From contig CM055100.1 in NCBI GenBank assembly GCA_029204225.1, positions 19,616,655 through 19,680,654 on the forward strand: a stretch of DNA of 64,000 nucleotides, read 5' to 3'. The notes below the pieces were generated by a model that worked only from the letters and a program-made list of their open reading frames with translations, was not told the origin of the DNA and did not search any database. A program made the translations under genes and the position numbers. This DNA comes from Diphasiastrum complanatum (taxonomy: Eukaryota; Streptophyta; Lycopodiopsida; Lycopodiales; Lycopodiaceae). This document shows, in pieces, positions 24,938-36,500 of this stretch; position 1 is the stretch's first letter, and the number at the start of each line of letters is the position of its first letter.

Positions 24938-25069
24938 GGTCCAAACTCGACCTCATCCCATTTATCTACTTGCCAAAAATAGTACAAACATTATTTAGGC
25001 CTATATTGACAAATATAAACCTATCTCTAAGTTGAGATTTCATGTTGGCCTAAACTAGTTGACAATTTT

Positions 25070-25177
25070 TCACACTTCCTCTTCAACTAGTTTTAGCATA
25101 GATTTAGATAGAACTCCAAGTGAGGTTCGCTTCATAAGCAAGTCTTTTTTCAATGCTTTGGTGAAGATATTAGTCAT
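25070..25177 (-). pseudogene. copia RNase H C-terminal fragment
   Basis: On the minus strand this reads TNIFTKALKKDLLMKRTSLG followed by VL and a stop soon after. This is the conserved DIFTKAL end of a copia polyprotein. It belongs to a different subfamily from the plus-strand copia end at 25.6 kb. Confidence 0.7.
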
Positions 25178-25616
25178 ACACTCCCTTGAAGAAAACATGT
25201 TGAAGCTCCACCTCCTTTGCAATGTCATTGCCAAAGACATTAAAGATGGTAGGCTTTACAAACCTGATCTTTGTACGAGATCTAATCACAATTTGGATGT
25301 GATGGAAACCAAAGGAGAGCTTCTTTCTCAAGAGGAGAGATTGGAGCATCCAAATCTCAAATCCATGGAGATTGGATTTGATGTTAATGTCAAGGTTGTT
25401 GTTTCAAGTGTGAATGGAAGTGTTTCTAATGTTGTTGGTGTCAAGGAACTTGCAAGGCTCAAGGAGTGAAGGTGTAGAGCATCAAGAAAATATTGTGCCT
25501 TACATCATAAAAGCAAGATTGTCTTGTAATAGATAAAGACACATTTCCAAAGTAATGCCAAATATTGACGTTTAAATACTAGAAATTGAAAGATGAAATG
25601 TGTGTGTGTCTTATTC
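25178..25616. other. no recognised gene
   Basis: A plus-strand open frame runs to 25469 (KDIKDGRLYKPDL region) but has no motif I know. A (GT)n-like run at about 25600-25610 sits at the proposed inversion breakpoint. Confidence 0.35.
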
Positions 25617-26098
25617 AATATCACTTCATACGTGAAAGACTACTAAGTCGTGAAATTCATGTTGTTCATTGTAGCACAGAAGAACAACTAGCTGATATTT
25701 TCACTAAGCCACTTACTGGAGAAAAGTTTGATAAGTTTAGATCAAAACTTTCTGTATTTAAAGTTTGTTGACTTTAAAGCTATGTATATGACTGTATAAA
25801 TAGTGACTCTACTTTAAGGGAGAGAGTTAGAATTAAAGTTAGAATCACTGTGTGACTGTAAGTGGGTCCTGTCAGTGGATAAGGATCAGTTGGTCTCGCC
25901 ACGAGGCAAGTCGACGGGACATGCGTCCCGCCAACGACAATCTGGTTCATGCATGGGTTGCCTGAGTGAACAATTATATGTACAGTGTAATTTCATTTTG
26001 AGAAATACAGTTGCTATGTGAGCTTGCTGAGGAGAGTGATTTTCTGCCTGTGTTACTGTGTAGCATGATCTGTGTTCCTGTGCAAAGCAAATTCTAAG
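25617..26098 (+). mobile_element. 3' end of a copia element: RNase H tail, PPT and 3' LTR
   Basis: The frame 25617-25771 encodes QYHFIRERLLSREIHVVHCS, then EEQLADIFTKPLTG, ending VFKVC and a stop: the C-terminus of copia RNase H. A polypurine tract AAGGGAGAGA (25816-25825) abuts a ~273-bp LTR (25826-26098). That LTR matches the 5' LTR at 61802-62073 with about a dozen substitutions. Everything 5' of QYHF is absent. The missing part is exactly what the element at 56519-62073 retains, on the opposite strand. Confidence 0.9.
25826..26098 (+). repeat. copia 3' LTR
   Basis: Begins (A)GTTAGAATT and ends AATTCTAAG, so the termini are inverted but lack the usual TG...CA. The exact ends are ambiguous by 1-3 bases. 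Partner of the LTR at 61802-62073. Confidence 0.85.
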
Positions 26099-26193
26099 TT
26101 GGTGATCCTAGGATAAGATATCCTTGAGAATATCCATGATAATATATCATGATCCTCTTTCAACACATGTCCAAAGAATTAATCAGACTTAGT

Positions 26194-27482
26194 TTACAAT
26201 GTATTAATACTATTCAATGAATGTAATGTAATAATGAGGCTAGTTACTTGAAACGCTGCCAACCACCATATGTCATTTTTAGACTGGACACTGAATCTGA
26301 AATCTTCTTGGTTCTCTGTTTGTGATAGAGCACCATTCATGAGAGTTATACTAACCCTCTCCATCTTCTGCCCTTTCACAATTTCTGACTCATCTATCTT
26401 AAGTACTATGATTATTTTGTCATTCACCTTTTCATAGGTTATATCATAGAATGTGCAACAAGTAATTTAGATCAACAAATAAATTGTTTGATGAATTATA
26501 GAATATCGATTTTCCATCAGTTTCATACACCTCCTCAATATGAAATGAAGTTCCAGTGATCTTATGCATACCTATGTTTAATGTATCCCTCTCTTTCCTA
26601 TTGTTCATCATGATACGCTCAGTGGATTTGCAATTCAATATTGTGCCCAATGACATTCCTAGTGAAGCATTGTCTTTAATATTCCGAGGAGCTACTAATG
26701 CAGATCTGCAAAAAAAATAGATAGTTAACAGAATATCACCATAGTTGAAATTAGATCCAAATGTCATTGAAAAACTTACAAAAATCAGAATATGCTTACT
26801 TGAATGCATAGATCCTTCTATTTCGATAACCTCCTTTTGAAAGCGTTTGAATATCCTTGCAACTTTGTCGCTTTCGCTTCTTACTTCCAGCCTTCTTCTT
26901 TGCCAAATCCACATCCTTCAATAATTGTACGTTTTCAATACGAATAGACTGTAAGACTGATTGCATTTGCTCTAGTTTTGATTTGATATCGATTGTTATC
27001 TTCTGTAATGATTCATTATTTTTTTTAAGTTGTTCATTTTCTTCTAACGTCTTTTGGAGATGACAATCTCTATTCTGACAATAAGAGGATATCCAAATTA
27101 ACTCACCTTCTAAAAAGTGAATTTTATTCATATAAATTTGTTTTCCATGGTTTTGCAATCTTTCCCAATATCCTAGTAATCCACTATGCCCATTGCATAT
27201 CCATGTAACTAAATGAGTTATTGAAGTGAATGTGGGATGTGTCAAAGTGCTTGGATCTTGTGGATATAATGTTCCATCTATCCACAAATCCAAGTTTTTT
27301 TTCCCTTCTGCCCTGTAACGAGAACGATCCTTAGCAGATATTTGAATTCCTTTGCCTCCTCTTCTCTGCAAAGGTGCCAAATCAATAGAGATATCCACAT
27401 GTAGATGATACAATGTCATCATCAAAATAATAATAGAGTAATCAGTTGCATCAAAGTAATATGACCAGATTCTATGAAGCAA
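26194..27482 (-). pseudogene. N-terminal part of an unclassified transposon gene
   Basis: Minus-strand exon 1 runs from about 27482 to 26800, and the frame is open a little further upstream. It has the block LWIDGTLYPQDPSTLTHPTF, then WICNGHSGLLGYWERLQ, then a coiled coil (EENEQLKKNNESLQK), then a basic AKKKAGSKKRKRQ. The donor TTCAA|GTAAGC is followed by the acceptor TTTTTTTTGCAG|A, and exon 2 runs from 26705 (SALVAPRNIKDNASLGMSLG, then FHIEEVYETDGKSIFYNSS). A one-base frameshift near 26455 separates this from ITYEKVNDKIIIVLKIDESE and WWLAAFQ. Another donor-like CAA|GTAACT lies near 26253. I do not recognise the family by name. The frame appears to continue at 62085-62600 once the proposed inversion is undone. 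Confidence 0.55.
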
Positions 27483-28630
27483 AACAAAATACTCATCTTT
27501 GATTATATTATATACTATGTACGATCAATCCAATCTCCATGCTTGTATGCTTGATTCAAATTTGGAAATGCTGCTCATTTTTTCATTCCAATAGGTAGTT
27601 GGCGCTCATATTTCCATTCTCGTGGAAGGAATGCATATGTAAACATTTTTCAATTTTTCCTGATTCGAATTTGGGGATGGCGGTCATATTCTAGATCCAG
27701 TGAAAATATTGGCCTTTTCGTAACCAATGGAGAAAATATTTTTGAATTTAGTCAAGTTATATTGCGAACTATTAACAGTTCTTAACTGTGACTATAGACA
27801 CTGTGGTTAGATCATTGGGAGTTGGGGAGGCCTTGGGAGTGGTGTGGGCAAGCAAATAAACAATATTGCTTTTTTTATTTTGATATTTTTCTATATCCTA
27901 CATGGCATTCCTTAAAGGGTCTTTTTGATATTAAGAACTCCTCTGATGACCACATGCACTTTGAACTGCATCAACATATTCACTGGTTGTTTTTTGTATC
28001 ATTTGCACATCAACATTTCAAAATTGATCTTTTCTTGAATATTTCACCATGTTGTCAAGTTTTTTCAAACTTCCGCTTTGAGTAGCCAAGTAGAACCTTG
28101 TTTCTCAAAATCTTGAGTTGTAGCTATTATCTCTTTCCAAATTGAGTATTGAATTTTGAATTTTAGATTTTTTTTGAAGTAATTTGGTAAAAATTTACGA
28201 GTTGTGGATTCTCCAATGCTCAGTCTGCATGGAATATTTTTCGATTGACCTAAGAGCTTCTCATCTTTTTTTAATTTTAACATGGTCTTTATGTAAGTTT
28301 GCTTTAGACAAAACATCTTCCAATATGTAAATGGCTTGCTTCAAAGAATACTATGGCTTAGTATTCCACACAAACAAAATGTGCATATATATCTAAAATT
28401 ACATATGCTTTTGCGCATGGGTGAGGGACCCCATGCATCCTCCTCCCTCACTCGTTAGTTAACCAATGCAGCTCTACACAAAAACTATCATTTTCACAAA
28501 ATAGTTAGTAAAGATCTAAAACACAATGTATTGATTGCAGCACATTGCTAAAATGCAAGTGGAAATAAATAAGTAATAGAACTAGTGATTGCATTAAATC
28601 AAAAAATTCCAATACAAATAAGCTAGAACT
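27483..28630. other. no recognised gene
   Basis: Contains an 83-residue minus-strand open frame (28065-28316, GQSKNIPCRLSIGESTTRKF) without a known domain. It could be an upstream part of the transposon gene. Otherwise AT-rich. Confidence 0.3.
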
Positions 28631-29235
28631 TACTTGAATGCACATATTCTTCTTTGTAGATGACCTCCTCTAGATGAAAGATCACAAATATCATTTTTTT
28701 GCTAACCTCTTTCTTTTATTACTTTTTGCCTTTTTACTTAGCAAGTCCATATCTTTAACGAAAGATAAATATGAAATACGAATGAATTGAAATACAACTT
28801 TCATCATTACTAGTTGTAAACCCAATGGGTTGGCTTTGTTGGTTAGCTTGCCATCCAAAGTTTCTTTGGTCCCAAGTTCGAGCCTCCCTTGGAAACCAAG
28901 AAGCATTACTAGTTGTAAAATCATGATTATGAAAAATATATTCTTTGCATTGAATGTGCATTACCATAAGCTTTCAAATTTTCACAGTAACCTAAAAGAT
29001 TACTTTTTTCATGGACATAAACTATCAATTGAGATATTGAACGAAAATCAGCATGTTCCAATAAATGTGGATCAAGGGGATATAATGTTCATGATGACCA
29101 TAAATCTAAATGCTTTAGTTTTTCTTCCCTGTAATGGATCATAGTAGAAGTTGATGATATCGATTCTTTTGAATTTCTTGTCCTAAGCGGAGCATATTTT
29201 GGTGAAAGATCCACATGAAGATCATAAAGTTGTCA
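28631..29235 (-). pseudogene. decayed duplicate of the split transposon gene
   Basis: Read on the minus strand, fragments match exon 1 of the 26.2-27.5 kb gene in order: LHVDLSPKYAPL (vs LHVDISIDLAPL), HLDLW and TLYPLDPHLLEHADF (vs NLDLW and TLYPQDPSTLTHPTF), then FQFIRISYLSFVKDMDLLSK (vs LQSIRIENVQLLKDVDLAKK). The 3' end GTGCATTCAAGTAAG also matches, so the exon boundary is conserved. Multiple stops and frameshifts are present. A SINE has inserted into it at 28806-28919. Confidence 0.7.
28806..28919 (+). mobile_element. short tRNA-derived SINE, second copy
   Basis: An 84-bp body (28821-28904) lies between perfect 15-bp repeats ATTACTAGTTGTAAA (28806-28820 and 28905-28919). It shares with the 22.9 kb copy the GTTGGTTAGCTTG segment, CATCCAAAGTTTCTTTGGT, the B box (AGTTCGAGCCTCC) and the terminal hairpin CTTGGAAACCAAG at 28888-28900. 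A-box-like TGGCTTTGTTGG is clear here. Confidence 0.88.
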
Positions 29236-29499
29236 TCAGTAAAAAATAATAATGAACAATATGGTGACAAATGTTCATCTTTAAAGATGGTGGTAGCCAT
29301 ATCTTTGAAATGCTACTACTTTTTTGAATTTTTGAATGTTTCCAAATATTGTGAGAGAATAATATTTCAGTGCTTAAAAAATCAGACTTAAGTTTGGTTA
29401 AGCACCAGTCACATTTGATGTGACTAAAATAAGGTAGATTGTTTTGTGTTAAAGGTCGTGCAAAAAAATGTGAAAATTTGGCAAAATCTAGTTTGAGTA

Positions 29500-30100
29500 T
29501 TTTGCATATCCTTGTACTTATGGAAATTTCACACGTGTGAAAAGTAGTCATAATCATGTTAGATCTATGTTGAGTTAGGGGTACTTCAAATTTCGTAGAC
29601 ATCTATCCACATATTAGTAGGAGATAGGGCCAATATTGACTTTAGAGGCAAAATGGGCACGTACACATGTAAAGTCATGATTAAGTAGGATTTGATGTGG
29701 CTCGAGCTAGGTTAGGGCTTGTTACTTTTGTCATGATGAGGTTGGATGTGTGACACTTCCCTATGTGTTGGCATGAGAGCTAATGACCAATCAAAAGCTA
29801 GAAATCCACCAAATTGGTCCAATCAAGTTTGAGGGTCAATATGTCACTAAGCCAATCATATTTAGAGGAGAAAAAGAAGGGGTCCAATCATGTTTCACTC
29901 CACTTGACCTTTACTCGCTACTTATATGTGTCTTAGATCAATTCTATGTAAGTTTTTTGGAGTTAATGAGAGTTTCTACATTTTGAACATTTTTGGGTTT
30001 CTCTCTCTATTCGATTATTGGTACTTGGATTCTCTCTCTACCCGGAGCAAGGCTGTTTTGTAATTAGTTTTTTCCATCTCAAGTCTACACATGTGAATGT
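29500..30100. repeat. palindrome-bearing region, probable transposon end
   Basis: Palindromic cores occur at 29530 (TTTCACACGTGTGAAAAG, a 14-base perfect palindrome), about 29661 (GTACACATGTAAAG) and 30090 (TACACATGTGAATG). The sequence after the first (TAATCATGTTAG, then TATGTTGAGTT) matches the stretch after the palindrome at 1.9 kb. Confidence 0.55.
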
Positions 30101-30503
30101 ACTTTGGAAAGTGATATATGCATGTTTCATTGTGCTCTTGCCTTGCTTGTAAAATGTTTTTAATCTCCACCGTAAATCCACAATGACAAATACCTAGTAC
30201 ATAATGATCACTAGGAGTGTGTGCGGAATCCGCGTATGTGTTGCAAAGCATTTCAAGAGGATTTCATGGGATTTGAAAGTCACTTGAGAAGGAGGTCCAT
30301 AATTTTACATCCTTTTTGCCACCTCCTCAAAAGGGAGAATAAAATAGCTAGAAAGTCCATCATTCTCTCTCTCTTTCTCGTCCCGTCTTCTTCCAATACC
30401 TTCTTCCTCAGACGGGGTCCTCCTCCTATAACAGCAGCACCAGCAGCTGCGCTTGCGCAGAGCAGAATTTTGCAAGGAAGCGTCTCTCTCTGCCCTCACG
30501 CCA
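30101..30503 (+). promoter_or_regulatory. upstream region and 5' leader of the nine-exon gene
   Basis: A pyrimidine-rich run TCATTCTCTCTCTCTTTCTC (30359-30378) is typical of plant 5' leaders. The first in-frame ATG is at 30504. The frame extends upstream without another ATG for about 50 bases. No TATA box was assigned. Confidence 0.4.
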
Positions 30504-33500
30504 ATGTTGGATCGATCGGCAGTTCTGGCAACCTGCCACTCTCCTCACATCAATAACATTGAATGCTCTCATAAAGCTTTTCCAAAACCGGAGGTAGCAT
30601 CACTTTCCAAGCATCCTTATCTGACATCTGCAGCAGGAATTGCGAGCGCATCGTTGAAATGTTGTACTGCAATTTGCGGATCACAGACCTGCTTCGCAAA
30701 CAGAATTGCTGAGCATGGCAGAGTGCGGGGGGAGTCAGGAGGAGGGATAATGCATTGGAATGGTAGACGGCCTTTTAGAGGAGGCAAAATGAACATCCAA
30801 GTTAGGGTTGCAGAAGTTGATGCAAAAGACATTGAATGGGACCATGAATCTTATCAGGCTCTGCTGCAGGGTGGCGAAGAAGTTGCCAGTGTAATGAAAG
30901 AGATAACAGAGCTGGTATAATTTACCTGAAATCTCAATGCATTTTTCGTGTCACTCAACTCTTGTAAATGTTGAAATCTTCTTGATTATGAACTTCTTGT
31001 GTTTAAGGTTTATTTTCCACGAGGCTGACAGTTTACATTCGTTTTGGCAGCTTCAAGACATAGCTGGAATGGACAAGGAAGCCGAAGATGCAGCATTGCA
31101 AATGGCAGTGACAGGCACGATTGGACAACGACTAGAGAAGTTGGATGGTAGCTTTTTGATGGCTTTGGACTGGATGATGGCTCAAGCTGAAAAGGATGAT
31201 GATAAAAAGGTTTCTGGTTAAAACTGAAAGAAACTTGTGAGCTTCTCTTTGTTTACCATACTTTACGTAGATATTTCAATTTGTCACGTATGCACTTGTC
31301 CCATGGAGTATAGTATAGCAGTCTTTGTTTTATCATTGTTTTGGTTGATTCTAAAGAACCTGGAATTTAGGTGAAAGTTAGCGATGGATATTTGTAATCC
31401 TCAAAAGATTGTTAATTTGCTTTTCAGGCTGAAATATATACTTTTACGGTCCTGCCCTACCTGCTGTCAGCGGCCTTTCAGTTAGCATAGTTTCAACGGG
31501 GATTCGTTATAGATAACGATCTCCTTTTTAATATCAGTTAGTGCATGCTTAAGAATTCAGGTGCCCCACTGCAACGCATTAGTGCTGCCCTAGTTAGCAT
31601 CAAATCAGCTACCTCAGAGATTGTGACAACCTAAAAGAATAGCAAGTGAGAGAAAGAAAGAAAGAAAGCTCTATTAATGTCTTTTGATGCCAAAAAGTCT
31701 TATAAGATGAAGTAACACATGTCAAGTGTGTATAACAACCAAGGGAGTGTATGAATGTCTCCAAATAACGAAAAGCAAAAATACATGGAGTCTAAAGCTA
31801 ATATGAAGAGAAATTAACAACTCTTATGAAAGTACAATATGTGGCGAGGACCATGCACAACAAATGATGTACATGTGCTCTCAGCTGAGACGATTGAAAA
31901 AGGCCGTAGATGGGCACTTGACAAAATCATAGCAGGGGGGGGCCGATGTGATAGAGACACGTTGGTGTCTCAAACTCTGCTGCTGGCTGGTATGGGATCT
32001 CTGAATATGATCATGGTAGGTATAGAGGCTTTAGTAGCAGGGAGGTGATGTGTTGCACCCTGTCTTTAATCTCTATGACGATCTCTTGTAGGAATAGCAT
32101 ATCCTCATCATCTGACTCTAGATCCGTCTGGGTTTTTTTTCCTGGAGAAGAAAGCTGCGATACGAGGTTGTGAATCTTGATAGTTTGACGGATCCTGGCA
32201 CAAATCTCTCTGCATCAAGGGCATCTCAAGTAGCAACACGTATGAGATCCTCATAAGTGATGATAGAACATAATGTGTCTTTGAATAAGCAATAATATCC
32301 CCCACATATCTCACATCTGAAAATGACATGCTCTTTAGTCTCAACCTCTCCCAATGAACATATCTGACATATCCTATCCTCATGAGTAACCTAGAAGCCT
32401 CCAGTGTCAATCACAAGTTGGTGTGAAGAGATTCCAATTTGTTTTAAGGTGAATGAGAGGCAATGTGATAACCCATATTCCAAGTAATGCGGTTGGATTA
32501 AGAAACATGATGCATCCAACTCTAAGAAGTGATAAAAGTTTACACCCAACTGTCATTGCTGGGTATGTTGAAGATAAGCTCGATAGGTAGAGCATTTGAT
32601 ATACTCATGGTTGCTTGCTGGAAGATTGGAGATGGTAATGCCAAATGAGTCCAAAAGGCGGGGCAGCCTATGAAAACCCTGACTATGGAGCTGTTAGAAA
32701 ACTGACTTGCTCATACAAGTAACCCAAGACAATATTCCTATTGTGATGAAACAACAGCCAAACACATGAGATAGAACACATGTGATGAGAAACTACAAGT
32801 ATGTCCCATTGCAAATGAGCTAGGGCACACTACATTCTTAATAGACTTTGGTCTATGGCAAAAGCAAAAGCAATTGCCTAATTAACGTCTCTATATATGG
32901 TAAAAGCACCAACACCTATCTATAGCGAAACCTGTGCTCCAAATCAAGCACTAGAATCTCGAACTTGAGTCTAACTAAATTCTAACTTGACTTTATTAAA
33001 TATAGATAAAGGCCCCTAGAATTTGCATGCAAACATGGCCCAATAATCCTAATTAATCCTAAACGACAACATTATGGGTAATAGTTTGAACATTAACTCT
33101 AACACTCCCCCTTACTGTTTATATTGTCAAGAACTATGCATAGCCCAAGTATGCATGTGTATCCTCCATGATGGCCATGTAATGAAAATCCTCAACTCTG
33201 ATGTAGAATGCATGATCAAGTCTGATCTCAATGTCTTCATTACTTGATGTAGAACTTCTTCTGTATGGTGATGTAGAATTCCTTCGAATGCCGATTCTTT
33301 TCATATGAACCTGCTTTATATGACTTCCCAATGTCTTGCTTTTGTCATCATGTCCCTTTAGTGCATATGTGTGACCACCATGAGTGCAACATATCACCAT
33401 CCAATACCTTGAATTCCATAGAATCAAACAACTTGACCCCTCCCGAACCAAATTATGTGGACATGATTAACCTTTGCCATACCTTTGAGAACTTTGCTTG

Positions 33501-36500
33501 AAGATTGACTTCCTTGGTCTCTTTGAACATCAACCAAGCTATCACCGATCTATTTTCCTGCAGTGATCTGATCTGATTTTCTAGTAGCGATATCTGATCT
33601 ATTCTTCAGCAACCTATCTACAAACGTATGCTTTTCAATGACCTGTGGACAACACCAGCTAGCTCTAAAATATGATTCTCAACGATTTGTCACCCAGTAA
33701 ACAGTTCGGCAGGCAATGGTCAGAAGGCACTAAATTGGTCTGCTGCAACTATAGCAATCCAGCTAGTGATCAATCAGCAATGATCCAGTTTAGCGGTCAA
33801 TCAACAACGATCTAGCTCAGAGATCAGTCAGCAGCGATTCAACAAACAAATCTGGTAGACAGCGATAAAATATCCTGCATTCCACGATCAGGTTCCAGCA
33901 ATCTGTATGCAGTGACATATATGGCTGTGAAGAGGAAGCTGAAGCAGTGTCAGAAACAGAATTAGATGGTTGAGGAGTAGGGGTCCTAGCCCCTTTGTGA
34001 TGAGGCATTTCAGATCTGTAGAAGGGCAATGGGCATCAGACACATGATGTAACAGAGACAATGGCTGGGGGCATAGGTGGGAGTAGCCTTTTGGAGTGGT
34101 GCTGAAGGTTATCCTCCAAGAAAATCTTAGCCTCTCCAATAGCGTTTTGGGAATCTGGAATACCATGAACGCGAACGTTAAGAGCTTTCTGTTCTCACAG
34201 ATGGCCTTCAGTGAAAGTGGCTGAGATAAATGAAGATGACGGAGGAATAGCAGGAGATGAACCTTTGAGTACATCTGCCCATGATCGGACAGCCGTGTGA
34301 TGCTCTTCCACTTGTGTGCTTGAAGCTGTTGGATCTTAGCTGAGGTAGATTGAGAAGACTCTTCGATTTTGACATCCGCAACCTCATGCATTCCGGATCG
34401 AAAAGGCATCTATGCAATGGCATAAATCCTATTTTTTTGGGGAAAATATTATTAAATTTTTATAATGTATCTTCCAAAAAACGCTAATGGGATTTCTCAT
34501 CTATAGTTCAACTTTGGAGCATGAAGAGCATCTCGGGGATGTCGAGAGCCCCCGGTGCACGAGGATGAGTCGATGATGACTTTATAAATGGGCGATGATA
34601 AGTGATTGGTCGTGACTTGACAATGTGAGGTTACCTTATGAGATCAACTTTCTAGTTTCCTTACATTACTCTTCCCACACCCATCTATACACTATACTCT
34701 CCATTCCTCACTCTATCCTCACCCATACTCTTCAACACATTTGCCTACTGTTGGCAATAACTGGAAGATGAAATTTTAGCTTGTACCATAGAATGGTGTC
34801 TTCTGTACCCCAGTGCCATATGACTTCGGATCATTTAATGCTTTTCTTCTTTAAACGACTGCTGTTGCCTCTTAAGTTTGAATTCTTGAACCTTAACCAT
34901 TTCTCCTCTCCCTTTCAGGGGCTGCATTTGGAGCTACTGCTTCTGCCTCCAACTGTTCTATCTTGATCCTCCAACTGCTTCTGCTTCTGCTTGGCTTCAT
35001 CTATCTTGATTCTGTACCTTTACAAGCTTTACTTCCGGCGCCACTGGTGCCAGCATTGTCCCCGGTGTCAGCAGCGCCCCTGCTGCTCCCGGTGCCGCTC
35101 CCGGCGCCACTGTGATCAAAATCCAGCTGGCGCCAAGTTCCTATGGCTGAAAATCTTTGATCGGTTCTAGCGAAGTCCAGAGAGCTCAGATCGATGTGCA
35201 ATCACCTCACACGATCTAGGCATGATTAAAGGAAGCCTGGGGATCAATAAATTCTAGAGAGAGAAAATCCTAGAGAGAGAAAAACGTGTCTTACCAGCCT
35301 GGGTAGAGTACTTGCTATGAGGGGGGGGGGGGGGGTGCCGAATCCCACCAATACTATAGGGGAGTGCGGGTTGCGACTCAGGGTGAGCTCCAACCAAGTC
35401 TCAGCCTCCCTTGCTGGAATGTTGTCCTGGCACTCGCCTTGGCATGCCAGCTCCCCGGAGACTAGGGTCGGTCACACACTTGAAATGTAACCTTCTTGGA
35501 TTTATCAATAAAGTGGATTTTCCTCAAACTGACTCTGATTACCTTCTGGGTTTCAGTGTTCGGTAAAAGCGCCAGTTGTAAGGCCGCTTCAAAATTTTTA
35601 AGTTGGCACATAGCTGAGGGTCGTATTCCGGGACGCCAGCGGTATGCCGTCGGGACCATTCGGTCCGTGGCGCCAGCGGTATGCTGTCGGGACCATTTGG
35701 TCCAGGAACTGGTTGTCTCCATATCTGTCGCGGCTTGTGGTTCTGAGTGTTCCTTGCATGAACGTGAATGGGTTAAGCTCTTGGGGAACGGGCTCTAACC
35801 TGTCGGCTGAGTTGGATGGCTTGCTTGGGTGGAAGTTACCTGTTTATGGCTGTCCAATCTAGCGTGGCGCCAGGTTGGCTTCCAGCGCTCGTGACGAAGC
35901 TTTCAGTTGGTTAAGTCTGATGTAAGTCAGACCGCTTGCTTGGAATGGATGTTACTTGTTTGTAACGAAGCTTCGAGTTGGTTAAGTTTGATGTATGTCG
36001 GGCGGCTTGCTTGGAGGGAAGTCACCCACATCGGGACCCCCGATCTGGCATGGCGCCAGGTTGAATCTCAATGTTGGTTTTTGGAACTTCAAGTTGGTTA
36101 TGTCTGATCATTGTTGGCGAGTTGGTTGCTTGTATGTCAAGTGGGTTTGGATGGCAAGAGTTGAAGGCTGGGAAGCTAAGTCGTGGTTCCCGGCTCCCTT
36201 TGGGATGCCTGCGCTACATGTGGTATCAGAGCCGACTGGCCGGTCAGCTATGCGGATCTCACAGAAATGGCCACTGTTTGGGGTTCATCAAGACAACTGT
36301 TGTGCAAGGTGCTGCCCACAGTGTAAGCACGGGTGCGTCCACGATCAGGGTGGTCGGCAGAACGGTGGACTTGATGAGTCAAGGTGCTGCCCTTGAGGTG
36401 TAAGCACGGTTAGTTCTCGCGGTTCGGGCCTGGCGCTGTCTGCACGTAGGACAGATGAGGCAGTGTGCTGCCATTAGGTTGGTGTAAGCACGGTCTGTGC

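Noticed and set aside
25059-25469. 136-residue plus-strand ORF
   Set aside because: Its first part is antisense to a copia RNase H tail, the rest has no recognisable motif, and the start is not ATG.
35995-36403. 110-133 residue ORFs in the LARD
   Set aside because: They overlap each other in different frames, straddle the LTR-primer site border, and resemble no Gag or Pol domain.
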